A DNA stretch of 47,042 nt from Sneathiella sp. GTDB taxonomy: Bacteria; Pseudomonadota; Alphaproteobacteria; Sneathiellales; Sneathiellaceae. Made by a program: the position numbers and the translations under genes. The notes beneath the pieces are model-generated. The model was not told where the DNA came from. It ran no database searches and saw nothing but the letters and a program-made list of their open reading frames with translations. The stretch's first letter is position 1. Every line of letters begins with the position of its first letter. Shown in pieces: positions 10,198 to 19,777 of the stretch. The stretch covers positions 1 through 47,042 of the forward strand of contig PAKP01000035.1 in the NCBI GenBank assembly GCA_002706985.1, read 5' to 3'.

Positions 10198-11343
10198 TCA
10201 GGCGATACGCTGGACGGCATGGGATTCAGCCACATTGCCGTCCGCATTCAGAGCGTCCAGTTCAGCAGCTTTCGCTTCGACCAATTCGACAACATGATCC
10301 ACCATATCACCGGTCGCGACTTTATGATCCGTAACGCCGCTCAGGTAAACCATGTGATTGTCCTTGCCGCCGCCGGTAAGCCCGATATCGGTCTCCCGCG
10401 CTTCACCGGGGCCGTTGACGACACAGCCGATAATCGACAGAGTCAGCGGTGTTTGAATATGTGCCAGCCGCTGTTCCAGCAATTCCACCGTCTTGATCAC
10501 AGGAAAGGCCTGCCGCGCGCAGGAGGGGCAGGAGATGATCGTCACACCCCGACGGCGCAAACCGAGGCTTTTCAGGATTTCATAGCCGGCCTTGATCTCC
10601 TCCACCGGATCGGCGGAGAGAGAAACCCGGATCGTGTCACCAATCCCCGACCAGAGCAGCATACCAAGGCCGATGGAAGATTTGACGGTGCCGGAAGACA
10701 GCCCGCCCGCTTCCGTAATGCCAAGATGGAGCGGATAATCGCATACTTCCGCCAGTCCCTGGTAGGCGGCAACGGACAGGAAGACATCGGACGCCTTCAC
10801 GCTGATCTTGAAATTAAAGAAATCGTTGTCCTCAAGAATACGGGCGTGGTTCATGGCGGATTCCACCATCGCTTCAGGACAAGGTTCTCCATATTTCTCC
10901 AGCAGCTCGCGCTCAAGGCTGCCTGCATTCACGCCGATCCGCATGGAACAGTTATGATCAACGGCCGCCTTCACGACATCCCGCACACGATCAGCAGAAC
11001 CGATATTCCCTGGATTGATCCTGAGGCAGGACGCACCTGCCTCCGCCGCTTCGATGCCGCGTTTATAATGGAAATGGATATCGGCGATAATAGGTACGCG
11101 TGTTTCCCGCACAATTTCTTTGAGGGCCGCCGTACTCGCCTCATCCGGGCAAGAAACCCGGACCATATCCGCACCGGCTTCTTCCAGCGCATGAATCTGC
11201 ACAATCGTTGCTTTGGCGTCCGATGTCAGCGTATTGGTCATCGATTGCACCGTTATGGGTGCATCGCCGCCGACCGGCACATCGCCAACAAAAATCTGTC
11301 GCGATTTCCGACGGATAATCTCTCGGTAAGGTCTGATGCTCAT
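10198..11343 (-). CDS. ispG: 4-hydroxy-3-methylbut-2-en-1-yl diphosphate synthase (flavodoxin) IspG
   Basis: Iron-sulfur enzyme of the MEP (non-mevalonate) isoprenoid pathway. It reductively converts methylerythritol cyclodiphosphate to HMBPP. The 381-residue protein has the N-terminal TIM-barrel part ([20 protein letters not shown]) and the C-terminal cluster domain. Cluster ligands are visible as SCPSC (C272, C275), C307 in [12 protein letters not shown], and the nearby Glu. Length fits the bacterial short form. It lies 126 bp downstream of the rodZ-like gene, a linkage common in proteobacteria. No strong ribosome site is visible before the ATG. Confidence 0.96.
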   Translation of the reverse strand: MSIRPYREIIRRKSRQIFVGDVPVGGDAPITVQSMTNTLTSDAKATIVQIHALEEAGADMVRVSCPDEASTAALKEIVRETRVPIIADIHFHYKRGIEAAEAGASCLRINPGNIGSADRVRDVVKAAVDHNCSMRIGVNAGSLERELLEKYGEPCPEAMVESAMNHARILEDNDFFNFKISVKASDVFLSVAAYQGLAEVCDYPLHLGITEAGGLSSGTVKSSIGLGMLLWSGIGDTIRVSLSADPVEEIKAGYEILKSLGLRRRGVTIISCPSCARQAFPVIKTVELLEQRLAHIQTPLTLSIIGCVVNGPGEARETDIGLTGGGKDNHMVYLSGVTDHKVATGDMVDHVVELVEAKAAELDALNADGNVAESHAVQRIA

Positions 11344-11469
11344 GGGATCATACTTTGTAAAATGGCGTCAAAAAAATGTTGCAGTCGCTATTTTCGCCTA
11401 AAATGGCTGTTTACGATGGAAAATACAAGTTATTCCATTGTTTCAGTCTCTATTCGCCGGTCATTGCAG

Positions 11470-12900
11470 CTACTGCAATCCGTTATTTTCAAGCAGGCTG
11501 TCCGCCGCCAACGGTATTTCTCTCAAAATAGTGCCTGTTCCGCCAAGCGATCTGATTTCCCTGCCATCCACCCGAATTTCAAGTCCACCGGCATTACCGG
11601 TTGTCAGCTTAAGGTCATGTGTATTCGGCGCCATATAAGTGTCACCGGGATTAAGGACCTGTGATAAAACAGGACTATTATCCTTGGACTTCACTTCAAC
11701 CCAACTTTCTTCCGTTGCACGAAGCACAACGCGGGCATCCGTGTTTTCAACACCGAATGTTCGTGGCATCGGGCTCTCTGGCGTTCCCTCCGTGGCCGTC
11801 GCGGGTTCGCCGGATGTTACTGCCTGCAATGTATCCTGTGGATAGGCTGCCGTGACTTCAGTCTGCTGAGGTGATGTCGTCTGAGCTTCTGTGGCTTCAT
11901 TCGGATCAGACGCTTCTGCCGTTGCCGCTTCAGTCGACACTGCCGCCGTCTCCGTTTCGCTCTCTACATTTTCAGCGGCGGGCACAGGCTCAACAGCTTC
12001 GGCCGTGTTTTCGGATACAGTATCTGAAGTGGCGGCATCCGCCGTCGTGTCAGCTGTGGCTACATCGGTATCCGCAGTATCCTGTGGCGGGTTTATTGTC
12101 TCAGCTGTATTGGATTCAGGTTCCGAATTTGCTTCGGAGCTCATTTCTGACTGAGGCATTGCATCGACCGGGTTTTCCGTTGCGAGGTCGCTGTTCCCCG
12201 TTTGGGCAGTCGTATTCTCTTGCGTGATCTCCGGAGTTTCCGTAGTCGGCGATGTCTGCAAAATTTCTGCCATGTTCTTCGGCGGTTCGTCCGCAATAGA
12301 TGCAGTGTCGGTGGGGGCTGACGCATCCGTCCCAATCACATCTAAATCCCGGATTTTGCTCGCCAGATGCTCCGGCAGTTCCGCGACCCGTTCAAAGTCG
12401 AGGCTTTCGCTTTCCTGATAGAAAAACCATCCTGCCAGCAAGATCAGAGCAAAAACCAGTGTTCCGAGCAAGATGCCCGCTCCCGGCATACGCCCACCGG
12501 TAGACGGCTCAGGGAAAGCAAGCGAGGGGACACGTAAGCCATCGCCTTCTTCATGCTTGTAGAGTTCAACAATGGCAACTGCATCAAGGTCAAGCAAATT
12601 GGCATAAGAGCGCAGGAAACCGGTTACAAATGTCTGCCCCGGAAGGCTGTTGAAGTTTCCCTCTTCAAGTGCATGGACCTGACTAGCACGCAGACGCAGA
12701 ATATCTGCCACCTGGTGCAGTGACAGCCCTCTTGCTTCCCTGGCTTCCCGTAGCTGTGCGCCAACAGTCAGAGGGGCTTCCTCTTGCGGTTCAATAACTT
12801 CCTCCGTTTTTTGGAATGACACCCTATTGCCCTGGGACGCATTTCTGCTGAACAGGTTAGGTTGTGTCACGACATCGCGTCGTTTGCTGTCTCTCGCCAT
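11470..12900 (-). CDS. RodZ-like helix-turn-helix / DUF4115 membrane protein
   Basis: Probable cytoskeletal membrane protein of the RodZ type, which links MreB to the elongation machinery. The 476-residue protein has an N-terminal HTH domain (about residues 46-115, LREAREARGLSLHQVADIL and the conserved FVTGFLRSYANLL). A single transmembrane helix follows (about 137-156). The periplasmic linker of some 200 residues is made almost only of Ala, Thr, Glu, Ser and Asp. The C-terminal DUF4115 domain (about 390-470) contains the WVEVK core. Its place directly before ispG is shared with RodZ genes in many proteobacteria. The long linker is unusual in size but not in type. Confidence 0.88.
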   Translation of the reverse strand: MARDSKRRDVVTQPNLFSRNASQGNRVSFQKTEEVIEPQEEAPLTVGAQLREAREARGLSLHQVADILRLRASQVHALEEGNFNSLPGQTFVTGFLRSYANLLDLDAVAIVELYKHEEGDGLRVPSLAFPEPSTGGRMPGAGILLGTLVFALILLAGWFFYQESESLDFERVAELPEHLASKIRDLDVIGTDASAPTDTASIADEPPKNMAEILQTSPTTETPEITQENTTAQTGNSDLATENPVDAMPQSEMSSEANSEPESNTAETINPPQDTADTDVATADTTADAATSDTVSENTAEAVEPVPAAENVESETETAAVSTEAATAEASDPNEATEAQTTSPQQTEVTAAYPQDTLQAVTSGEPATATEGTPESPMPRTFGVENTDARVVLRATEESWVEVKSKDNSPVLSQVLNPGDTYMAPNTHDLKLTTGNAGGLEIRVDGREIRSLGGTGTILREIPLAADSLLENNGLQ

Positions 12901-12943
12901 AATCGAACGCCAAACATACAGTTTTCTATTTCGTCACAACAGC

Positions 12944-12964
12944 TTTGCCGCCATTATCGGCAAA
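12944..12964 (-). terminator. Hairpin between ptsP and the rodZ-like gene
   Basis: Inverted repeat TTTGCCG / CGGCAAA with a 7-nt loop, 20 bp after the ptsP stop on the minus strand. No U-run follows, so it may be a weak terminator or a processing or stabilising hairpin. Confidence 0.35.
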
Positions 12965-12984
12965 ATTCCACAAACTTCAATCTC

Positions 12985-15249
12985 TTATATGATGATTGAA
13001 TGATCCCGGGCAAATGATCGCAATTGATCGCGCACGGAATGGTCCCGTGAGTTGCAGAGATTGCGGACATAATTTTCCAGTTTGCTGATGTCAGCACTCA
13101 GCACCATTTCCTTTACCCGTCCCAATGCTTCGGAAGACATGGAAAAGTTCCGATACCCCAACCCCAGGAGCGCCATCGCCTCCAATGGCCGCCCCGCAAT
13201 ATCCCCGCAAATGGAGAAGGGCTTGTTCGCCTTTTCACATTGTTCGGCAATATTGCGGAACAATGTCAGCAGCGTCGGACTTAAGGTATCATACCGTTCA
13301 CTGATTTTCGGATTTCCCCGATCAACCGCAAAAAAGAACTGCATCAGGTCGTTCGATCCGACCGAGATAAAATCAACTTCAGTCAAAAGTTGCGGCAACT
13401 GCCAAACGATCGATGGCACTTCGATCATGGTGCCGACCTTCACATTTAACGGTGCTCCACCCGGTTTCTGCTTCGCCCGGTCAACCTCCTTGTTCAGAAT
13501 TGCTTTTGCTTCCAGAAACTCCGGCACCTCCGCGATCATCGGGAACATCAAGGACAGATCCCGCCCCGCCGCCGCACGAACCAGCGCCCGCAGCTGACTA
13601 CGGAGCAATGCGGGTCTGTCAAGACCGATGCGAATGGCCCGCCATCCCAGCGCGGGATTTTCCTCCGTCTTAGTTTTCAGATAAGGAAGCATCTTGTCGC
13701 CACCGATGTCCAGCGTCCGAAAGATGACCGGCTTTCCTTCCATCTTGTCGAGCACGCGCGCATACAATGAGGTTTGCTCGTCAACCTTCGGCATCTGGGA
13801 GCGCACCATGAATTGCAGCTCCGTTCTAAAAAGCCCGATGCCGTCCGCACCAAATTCCGGGAAATGGTCAATGTCGAGCAGCAAGCCCGCATTGACGTTC
13901 AGACTGAGAGTTACGTTGTCTTTTGAGATATTCGGTTTATCGCGAAGTGCCGCATATTTTGCCTGACGCTGCGCCCGCTGGTTCTGGCTTCTTGAGAAGG
14001 CTTCCTGAACGTCCTCGCCCGGGCGCAGAAACACCTGACCATGCTCCGCATCAACAAGAACGAAATCCCCCTGCTCCACATTCTCACGAATGCTGGCACA
14101 TTGACCAACGACCGGCACACCAAGAGCCCGGGCAACAATTGCCACATGGCTGGCACGCGTCCCCGCCTCCAGTATGACCGCTTTCAGATGTCGGCGATCA
14201 TAATCAAGCAGCTCCGCCGCCCCCATATTCGCCGCAATAACCACTGTATCCTTGGTAAGGTTGCGACGGTCTATCTGTACCCGTCCGTCAAGATGCATAT
14301 ATAAACGATTGGCAAGGTCATCAAGTTCTGAGAGCCGTTCCCGCAGATACGGATCATTGATTTCCTTCATCCGTGCCCGTGTGTCATCCTGCACCCGCTT
14401 GATCGCGGCCTCCACAGTCAAGCCGGTCGCAACCGCATCATGCAGTTTCTTCAGCCAGCCCTTGTCATGGGCAAACATCTTATAAGCCTCAAAGATGTCT
14501 TTTGATTCATCCGTCAGCATCGTGTTCGTCGCCAGCAGGAGCTTGTCAACGGAACTTTGCAGGGCGCTTACAGCGGAGTTTAGCCGGTTCAGCTCTTTTG
14601 CCCGATCTTCGGAAATAGTACGCAGCACCTCTATTCTGGGCTCGTGCAGCAAGGCATAGCCTACCGCCAGCCCCTCTGCGAGCACCTTTCCGCTGACGTG
14701 ATGTGGCAATGTCGCATTGCCAGCCGTATCGGAAAATTCCGTTGCAGCCACCATCTCTTCAGAACTGACAAGCTCCGCGACAACCATCGCAACGGTCTGC
14801 AGGGCTTCGACTTCCTCATCCGTGTAGACGCGTCGAGTGCGGTTCTGAACGACCAGCACCCCGATCACCCGTCCTCCGCGCAGAATTGGTGTACCAAGCA
14901 ACGAATGATATTCCTCTTCACCCGTTTCCGGGCGATAGGCAAATTGCGGATGAGACTGCGCGTCCGAAAGATTGAGTGGGCGGGCCCGCGCGGCAATGTC
15001 GCCTACGAGACCTTCGCCGAGACGCAGACGGGTCTGATGAACAGAATTCTTCTTGAGGCCTTCCGTGGCATACAGCTCCAGTACATCTCCGGCCCGTCTG
15101 AGATAGCACGAGCAAACCTCGGCAATCATATTGCTGGCGATCAGCCGGACAATCTCGTTCAGGCGCTGTTCCGCATCACCATGCCCCGCCATAACCTGGT
15201 GGAGCTTGCGTAGAAGCAATCTGGGCGCGCTGATGCCGAGGCCACTCAT
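12985..15249 (-). CDS. ptsP: Phosphoenolpyruvate-protein phosphotransferase PtsP (enzyme I-Ntr)
   Basis: First enzyme of the nitrogen-related PTS. It takes phosphate from PEP and passes it to NPr and then EIIA-Ntr, a regulatory relay. The 754-residue protein has an N-terminal GAF domain (about 17-165), which separates PtsP from sugar enzyme I. It is followed by the enzyme I N-terminal domain, the phosphohistidine site GTRASHVAIVAR, the PEP-utilising barrel (GIGLFRTELQFM) and the catalytic Cys in SICGDIAGRP. The ATG immediately follows the TAA of the nitronate monooxygenase gene with no gap, so translation is likely coupled. The lysC-ptsP-prfA neighbourhood is typical of Alphaproteobacteria. 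Confidence 0.95.
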   Translation of the reverse strand: MSGLGISAPRLLLRKLHQVMAGHGDAEQRLNEIVRLIASNMIAEVCSCYLRRAGDVLELYATEGLKKNSVHQTRLRLGEGLVGDIAARARPLNLSDAQSHPQFAYRPETGEEEYHSLLGTPILRGGRVIGVLVVQNRTRRVYTDEEVEALQTVAMVVAELVSSEEMVAATEFSDTAGNATLPHHVSGKVLAEGLAVGYALLHEPRIEVLRTISEDRAKELNRLNSAVSALQSSVDKLLLATNTMLTDESKDIFEAYKMFAHDKGWLKKLHDAVATGLTVEAAIKRVQDDTRARMKEINDPYLRERLSELDDLANRLYMHLDGRVQIDRRNLTKDTVVIAANMGAAELLDYDRRHLKAVILEAGTRASHVAIVARALGVPVVGQCASIRENVEQGDFVLVDAEHGQVFLRPGEDVQEAFSRSQNQRAQRQAKYAALRDKPNISKDNVTLSLNVNAGLLLDIDHFPEFGADGIGLFRTELQFMVRSQMPKVDEQTSLYARVLDKMEGKPVIFRTLDIGGDKMLPYLKTKTEENPALGWRAIRIGLDRPALLRSQLRALVRAAAGRDLSLMFPMIAEVPEFLEAKAILNKEVDRAKQKPGGAPLNVKVGTMIEVPSIVWQLPQLLTEVDFISVGSNDLMQFFFAVDRGNPKISERYDTLSPTLLTLFRNIAEQCEKANKPFSICGDIAGRPLEAMALLGLGYRNFSMSSEALGRVKEMVLSADISKLENYVRNLCNSRDHSVRDQLRSFARDHSIII

Positions 15250-16293
15250 TTACGAGGTATTCCTCTCCACCTCAGAACCCTCAAGCGCTGCACGGGCCTG
15301 CGCGACCAGTTCCTCGACGATCTCTGTCGTTGCCTGTTCCTTCTTTACCATGCCAACACTTTGACCAGCCATGACGGAGCCGTATTCAACATCACCCTCA
15401 ATCACGGCACGGCGCAACGCACCTGCCCAAAAATGCTCTATCTCAAGCTGTGCAGCTTCAAGATCGAGTTCACCGGATTTATATTTCGCAATCACTGCGT
15501 GCTGTGTCTCGATAAATTTCTTCCCGCCTTCGTTGTTAAGGGCCCGAACGGGAATAACCGGGAACATCGGATCGACCTGAACTGTTGTAACCGCATCGCG
15601 CGCGCTTGCGCGGATAAAAGCTTTTTTGAAATCAGGATGGGCAATAGATTCATGCGCACACACGAAAACCGTGCCAAGTTGACAGCCGGAAGCCCCCATC
15701 CGCAAATAATTGGTAATTGCCTCACCACGACCAATACCGCCCGCCACAAAAACAGGCACTTCCGTAACATGCGGCAGGATTTCCTGCGCCAGTACGCTGG
15801 TTGCCACCGGCCCGATATGTCCACCGGCTTCCATGCCTTCAATAATCAGCGCATCCGCACCTGTACGGATCAGCTTCTTGGCCAGCGCCAATATCGGCGC
15901 GAAACAAATGGTCTTGGCGTCGCCTTCCTTGATTTTGAAGATGGTTTCCTTGGACGGCACACCTCCTGCAAGCACGACATGTCCAACATTATTGGCAAGA
16001 CAGATGTCAACGAGCTTGTCGAGATCAGGATGCATGGTGATCAGATTCACACCGAACGGCTTGTCTGTGAGCGCCTGCGTTCCCTTGATTTCAGCATCAA
16101 GCAATTCCGGTGTCATTGCACCACAGGCGATAACACCGAACCCCCCTGCATTGGAAATTGCAGCAACTAGATTACGTTCCGACACCCAGGACATCGCCCC
16201 GCCCATAATCGCGTATTTGGTGCCTAGGAAATCACACCCGCGCTTCCAGGCCATCTCGATCGTTTCCGGCCCGTTGTTCATCTTCTTGTCCAT
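15250..16293 (-). CDS. Nitronate monooxygenase family protein (NMO / 2-nitropropane dioxygenase-like)
   Basis: FMN-dependent TIM-barrel flavoprotein of the nitronate monooxygenase / FabK-like family. The 347-residue product has the N-terminal GTKYAIMGGAMSWVS stretch, the conserved GGFGVIACGAM, the EAGGHIG motif with the His thought to act as base in NMOs, and the FMN phosphate-binding AGGIGRGEAI and GCQLGTVF. The start is the ATG at 16293, one base after the lysC stop; a frame extending 26 codons upstream would run into lysC. Substrate is unknown: nitronate detoxification, or an enoyl reductase role, are both compatible with the fold. It is an insertion relative to the usual lysC-ptsP pairing. 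Confidence 0.88.
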   Translation of the reverse strand: MDKKMNNGPETIEMAWKRGCDFLGTKYAIMGGAMSWVSERNLVAAISNAGGFGVIACGAMTPELLDAEIKGTQALTDKPFGVNLITMHPDLDKLVDICLANNVGHVVLAGGVPSKETIFKIKEGDAKTICFAPILALAKKLIRTGADALIIEGMEAGGHIGPVATSVLAQEILPHVTEVPVFVAGGIGRGEAITNYLRMGASGCQLGTVFVCAHESIAHPDFKKAFIRASARDAVTTVQVDPMFPVIPVRALNNEGGKKFIETQHAVIAKYKSGELDLEAAQLEIEHFWAGALRRAVIEGDVEYGSVMAGQSVGMVKKEQATTEIVEELVAQARAALEGSEVERNTS

Positions 16294-16294
16294 C

Positions 16295-17515
16295 TTACGC
16301 CGCATCCAGTCCAAATGCAGTATGAAGAGTTCGCACTGCAAGTTCCGTATATTCTTCCGCCAGCAACACACTGACCTTGATTTCCGAGGTTGAAATCACC
16401 TGAATATTAATACCTTTTTCAGCGAGCGCTGAGAACATTATCTTGGCAACGCCGGAGTGGCTACGCATCCCCATTCCGACAATCGACACCTTCACAACAT
16501 TTGGATCCGGAACAATCGCCCGACAGGCGGCCTTGTCCTTCAACTGATCCAAAACAGCCAGAGCCTGGTTCATTTCCTTACGACCGACGGTAAAGGTAAG
16601 ATCCGTAGCCTTGCCATCTTCCGAGACGTTCTGGACGATCATATCCACATTGATATTCGCATCTGCCAATGCTCCGAACACAAGCGCCGCCATTCCCGGG
16701 CGATCCGCCACCTGTTGCAATGTCACCTTGGCTTCATCACGGGTGTAGGTAACGCCACTCACAACCTGTTGTTCCACGATATCTTCCTCATCTACAACCA
16801 ATGTTCCTGGTAAATCTTCGAAACTAGAGAGTACCTGCAACTTCACCCGGTGTTTCATCGCCATTTCGACGGACCGCGTTTGCAGAACCTTGGCGCCAAG
16901 GGACGCCAGTTCCAGCATTTCCTCATAAGTAATTTTATCAAGTTTGGCGGCTTTTGTCGCGATCCGCGGATCGGCGGTATAAATACCATCAACATCCGTA
17001 TAGATATCACACCTGTCCGCCTTAAGCGCGGCTGCCAGCGCCACAGCAGATGTATCCGAGCCGCCGCGGCCCAATGTGGTAATCCGATTGTCCGACCCAA
17101 TTCCCTGAAATCCGGCACAGACGGCCACCTGCTGGTCCTCAAACCGCTTGATGATTTCCGTGCAGTCTATGTTCTCGATCCGCGCCGCGCCGTGAACGGC
17201 ATTCGTCTGAACCGGAATCTGCCAGCCCAGCCAGGATCGTGCGGACACGCCGAGTCCTTGAAGCGCAAGCGACAGGAGACCAATGGTCACCTGCTCACCA
17301 CTCGATACAACGACGTCATATTCCCGTGCATCGTGCAAAACGGAGACATCCGAAACAAGATCAACCAACCGGTTCGTATCGCCGGACATCGCGGAGACAA
17401 CCACCGCCACCTCATGACCAGCGTCAACTTCCCGTTTTACTTTCAGAGCGACGTTCTTGATCCGCTCTACCGTGCCGACCGAGGTTCCCCCAAATTTCAT
17501 AACCAGCCGCGCCAT
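16295..17515 (-). CDS. lysC: Aspartate kinase
   Basis: Phosphorylates aspartate, the first step to lysine, threonine and methionine and to diaminopimelate for the cell wall. The 406-residue monofunctional enzyme has the kinase signature KFGGTSVG (residues 7-14), SSGEQVTIGLL, the GRGGSDTSAVALAAAL segment, and two C-terminal ACT domains, which normally bind feedback inhibitors. I chose the ATG at 17515 (MARLVMKFGG, conventional N-terminus) over an 11-codon upstream extension. It diverges from ubiG and leads the minus-strand run; the nitronate monooxygenase gene begins one base after its stop. Confidence 0.97.
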   Translation of the reverse strand: MARLVMKFGGTSVGTVERIKNVALKVKREVDAGHEVAVVVSAMSGDTNRLVDLVSDVSVLHDAREYDVVVSSGEQVTIGLLSLALQGLGVSARSWLGWQIPVQTNAVHGAARIENIDCTEIIKRFEDQQVAVCAGFQGIGSDNRITTLGRGGSDTSAVALAAALKADRCDIYTDVDGIYTADPRIATKAAKLDKITYEEMLELASLGAKVLQTRSVEMAMKHRVKLQVLSSFEDLPGTLVVDEEDIVEQQVVSGVTYTRDEAKVTLQQVADRPGMAALVFGALADANINVDMIVQNVSEDGKATDLTFTVGRKEMNQALAVLDQLKDKAACRAIVPDPNVVKVSIVGMGMRSHSGVAKIMFSALAEKGINIQVISTSEIKVSVLLAEEYTELAVRTLHTAFGLDAA

Positions 17516-17585
17516 GGCCGCATTACCTCTCCCCCCGCCCCTTGGCAAGGGTTCAAAAAATGATGTTTATTGTCACATTTGCCCT

Positions 17586-17614
17586 TTGGTTACAAAGGAG
17601 CGTATACATATACT
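17586..17614 (+). promoter_or_regulatory. Candidate sigma-70 promoter for ubiG
   Basis: TTGGTT (17586-17591) and TATACT (17609-17614) are 17 bp apart. The -10 box matches the consensus in 5 of 6 positions, the -35 box in only 3. The -10 box overlaps a near-palindrome GTATACATATAC. It would give a leader of about 78 nt to the ubiG ATG. Confidence 0.4.
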
Positions 17615-17698
17615 TAAGGAGGCCCGCGGGGCAAGCTCCACGGCGAATTTAATACAATAAGGCTGACTTTTTTTATGGCGTCCGATAAAGAGGCAATT

Positions 17699-18460
17699 AT
17701 GAACGGCGCGACGACTGCGAAATCCGTAGATCCGTGCGAAATCGCAAACTTCGAGGCGATGGCCGAAGAATGGTGGGATGAGAACGGCAAGTTCAAACCC
17801 TTGCATAAGTTCAATCCGATTCGAATTGGCTACGTCCGCGATACGGTTGTTTCCCATTTCGGACGGCAAACGGACGATGCCGTAGTGAAACTCAAACCGT
17901 TCACCGGGCTGAAAGTTCTGGATATTGGCTGTGGCGGCGGGTTGCTGTCTGAACCCATGGCCCGGCTAGGAGCGGAGGTCACCGCGGCAGATGCCTCCCG
18001 AAAAAATATCCAGATTGCCTCCCTCCATTCCGAAAAGTCTGGCCTTGATATCGATTATCGCCATACGACGGCTGAGGAACTCGCCGCATCGGGAGAAAAA
18101 TTCGACGTTATCCTGAACATGGAAGTGATTGAGCATGTCGCGGATATCGAAGGCTTTGTTGAGGCCTGCGCCGCTATGCTCAAGCCCGGTGGAATCATGT
18201 TTGTCGCGACGCTGAATCGCACGGCAAAAAGCTTTGCCTTTGCCATTGTCGGTGCGGAATATGTCCTTCGCTGGCTACCCAAAGGCACTCATAGCTGGAA
18301 AAAATTCCTGAAGCCGTCGGAAGTCGCCCGGCTTGTCCGGAACAACGGCTTGACGGTCAAAGATGTTGCCGGAGCGACCTATAATCCGTTCGAGGATCGA
18401 TGGCATATCAGCAAGGATCTCAGCATCAATTATCTCCTTGCCGCCGTAAAACCCGCATAA
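17699..18460 (+). CDS. ubiG: Ubiquinone biosynthesis O-methyltransferase UbiG
   Basis: SAM-dependent methyltransferase that performs both O-methylations in ubiquinone synthesis. From the ATG at 17699 the product is 253 residues, with the UbiG opening EIANFEAMAEEWWDENGKF and FKPLHKFNPIRIGY, motif I (VLDIGCGGGLLSEPMARLG) and NMEVIEHV. An upstream ATG at 17675 is possible, but the inner one has a close AGAGG ribosome site and gives the family's usual N-terminal length. It diverges from lysC, as in many Alphaproteobacteria. argJ follows after 74 bp. Confidence 0.95.
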   Translation: MNGATTAKSVDPCEIANFEAMAEEWWDENGKFKPLHKFNPIRIGYVRDTVVSHFGRQTDDAVVKLKPFTGLKVLDIGCGGGLLSEPMARLGAEVTAADASRKNIQIASLHSEKSGLDIDYRHTTAEELAASGEKFDVILNMEVIEHVADIEGFVEACAAMLKPGGIMFVATLNRTAKSFAFAIVGAEYVLRWLPKGTHSWKKFLKPSEVARLVRNNGLTVKDVAGATYNPFEDRWHISKDLSINYLLAAVKPA

Positions 18461-18534
18461 TCTTATTGAATCCGAATTGACCGCACCAATAAAGTTGCCT
18501 TAATGGGTAATTTTTAGATGTAAAGAGAACCGCC

Positions 18535-19767
18535 ATGTCCCTTAAGCCGTCACCGCTTGCCCCTGCTGCATTTCCCGATTTCCCGGAAATTGATGGCGTA
18601 CGATTTGCCACCGGCAATTCAGGTATGCGTTATAAAGGCCGCGATGATGTCATGCTGGCTGAATTCTCTGACAAGACAACGGTTGCCGGGGTCTTCACAA
18701 AAAACGCCATGCCGGGGGCTCCGGTTGACTGGGGCCGCGAAATCCTGCCTTTAGGCACCGCGCGGGGGCTTGTCGTAAATGCCGGGATTGCCAATGTCTT
18801 TACCGGCACCGCTGGCCGCAAAGCCGTGGAAGATACGGCCTCCGCCGCCGCTGACCTCCTCAATACGGTACCGGAACATATTTATGTTGCGTCGACCGGC
18901 GTGATTGGTGAGCCTCTCCCATCGGAGAAAATCACGAACCTCCTTCCGCGGCTGGCGGAGGACCTGTCGCCTACAGCTGGCGAAGCGGCAGCAAAAACCA
19001 TCATGACCACTGACACCTTTGCCAAAGGCGCCGTTGCACGAGCCAGCATCGGAGGGAAGGACGTCTTGCTCGCGGGATTTGCAAAGGGCTCCGGGATGAT
19101 CGCGCCGGACATGGCGACCATGCTCGCTTTCCTGTTCACCGATGCCGCGATCTCTGCCGACATCCTGCAGGCATTACTTCAAGAGGCGAATGAGAAAAGC
19201 TTTAATTGCGTGACCGTGGATTCAGACACATCCACCAGCGATACCGTTCTTCTTTTCGCAACGGGAGCTGCAGGAAACGACATACCGCCGGAAGCACCTG
19301 ACCCGGCACTAGGTGATTTCAAACGCGCGCTACTCGAGATTATGACAGACCTCGCCCAACAGGTCGCCCGAGACGGGGAAGGCGCAAGCAAGTTCATCAC
19401 CGTAAAAGTGACCGGCGCAACAAGTGACGCCTCCGCGAAAGTCATCGCACTCGCTATTGCCAACTCCCCGCTCGTGAAAACGGCAATCGCCGGAGAGGAT
19501 GCCAACTGGGGCCGGGTTGTCATGGCCGTCGGAAAATCAGGCGAAAAGGCAGACCGCGATAAAATGAGCCTCCGGATGGGCGGCATCCTGATTGCCGAGA
19601 ATGGTGCCCGCTCACCCTCCTATCGCGAAGCGGATATCATGCCGCATATGCAAGGGAATGAAATCCTGATTGAAGTAGATGTCGCTGTTGGAAGTGGATC
19701 GGCATTTGCCTGGACCTGTGATCTGACACATGGCTATATCGAGATCAATGCCGACTACCGAAGTTAA
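18535..19767 (+). CDS. argJ: Bifunctional ornithine acetyltransferase / N-acetylglutamate synthase ArgJ
   Basis: Recycles the acetyl group in arginine synthesis, transferring it from N-acetylornithine to glutamate. The protein (410 residues) self-cleaves into alpha and beta chains. The cleavage motif KGSGMIAPDMATMLAF is intact, with Thr195 as the predicted new N-terminus and nucleophile. Whether it also uses acetyl-CoA cannot be told from sequence. The start has a purine-rich ribosome site (AAGAGA). mutT follows within 10 bp, a linkage common in Alphaproteobacteria, where argJ and mutT are also often near secA and a parvulin gene; here those two lie 5 kb further on. Confidence 0.96.
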   Translation: MSLKPSPLAPAAFPDFPEIDGVRFATGNSGMRYKGRDDVMLAEFSDKTTVAGVFTKNAMPGAPVDWGREILPLGTARGLVVNAGIANVFTGTAGRKAVEDTASAAADLLNTVPEHIYVASTGVIGEPLPSEKITNLLPRLAEDLSPTAGEAAAKTIMTTDTFAKGAVARASIGGKDVLLAGFAKGSGMIAPDMATMLAFLFTDAAISADILQALLQEANEKSFNCVTVDSDTSTSDTVLLFATGAAGNDIPPEAPDPALGDFKRALLEIMTDLAQQVARDGEGASKFITVKVTGATSDASAKVIALAIANSPLVKTAIAGEDANWGRVVMAVGKSGEKADRDKMSLRMGGILIAENGARSPSYREADIMPHMQGNEILIEVDVAVGSGSAFAWTCDLTHGYIEINADYRS

Positions 19768-19777
19768 GAGTCCCGTA

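Noticed and set aside
10132..11664. 510-codon plus-strand open frame
   Set aside because: It lies opposite ispG, hisS start and rodZ, whose products are clear; the translation has no family-like features and is an antisense shadow.
15361..16170. 269-codon plus-strand frame
   Set aside because: Antisense to the nitronate monooxygenase gene with its clear FMN and His motifs.
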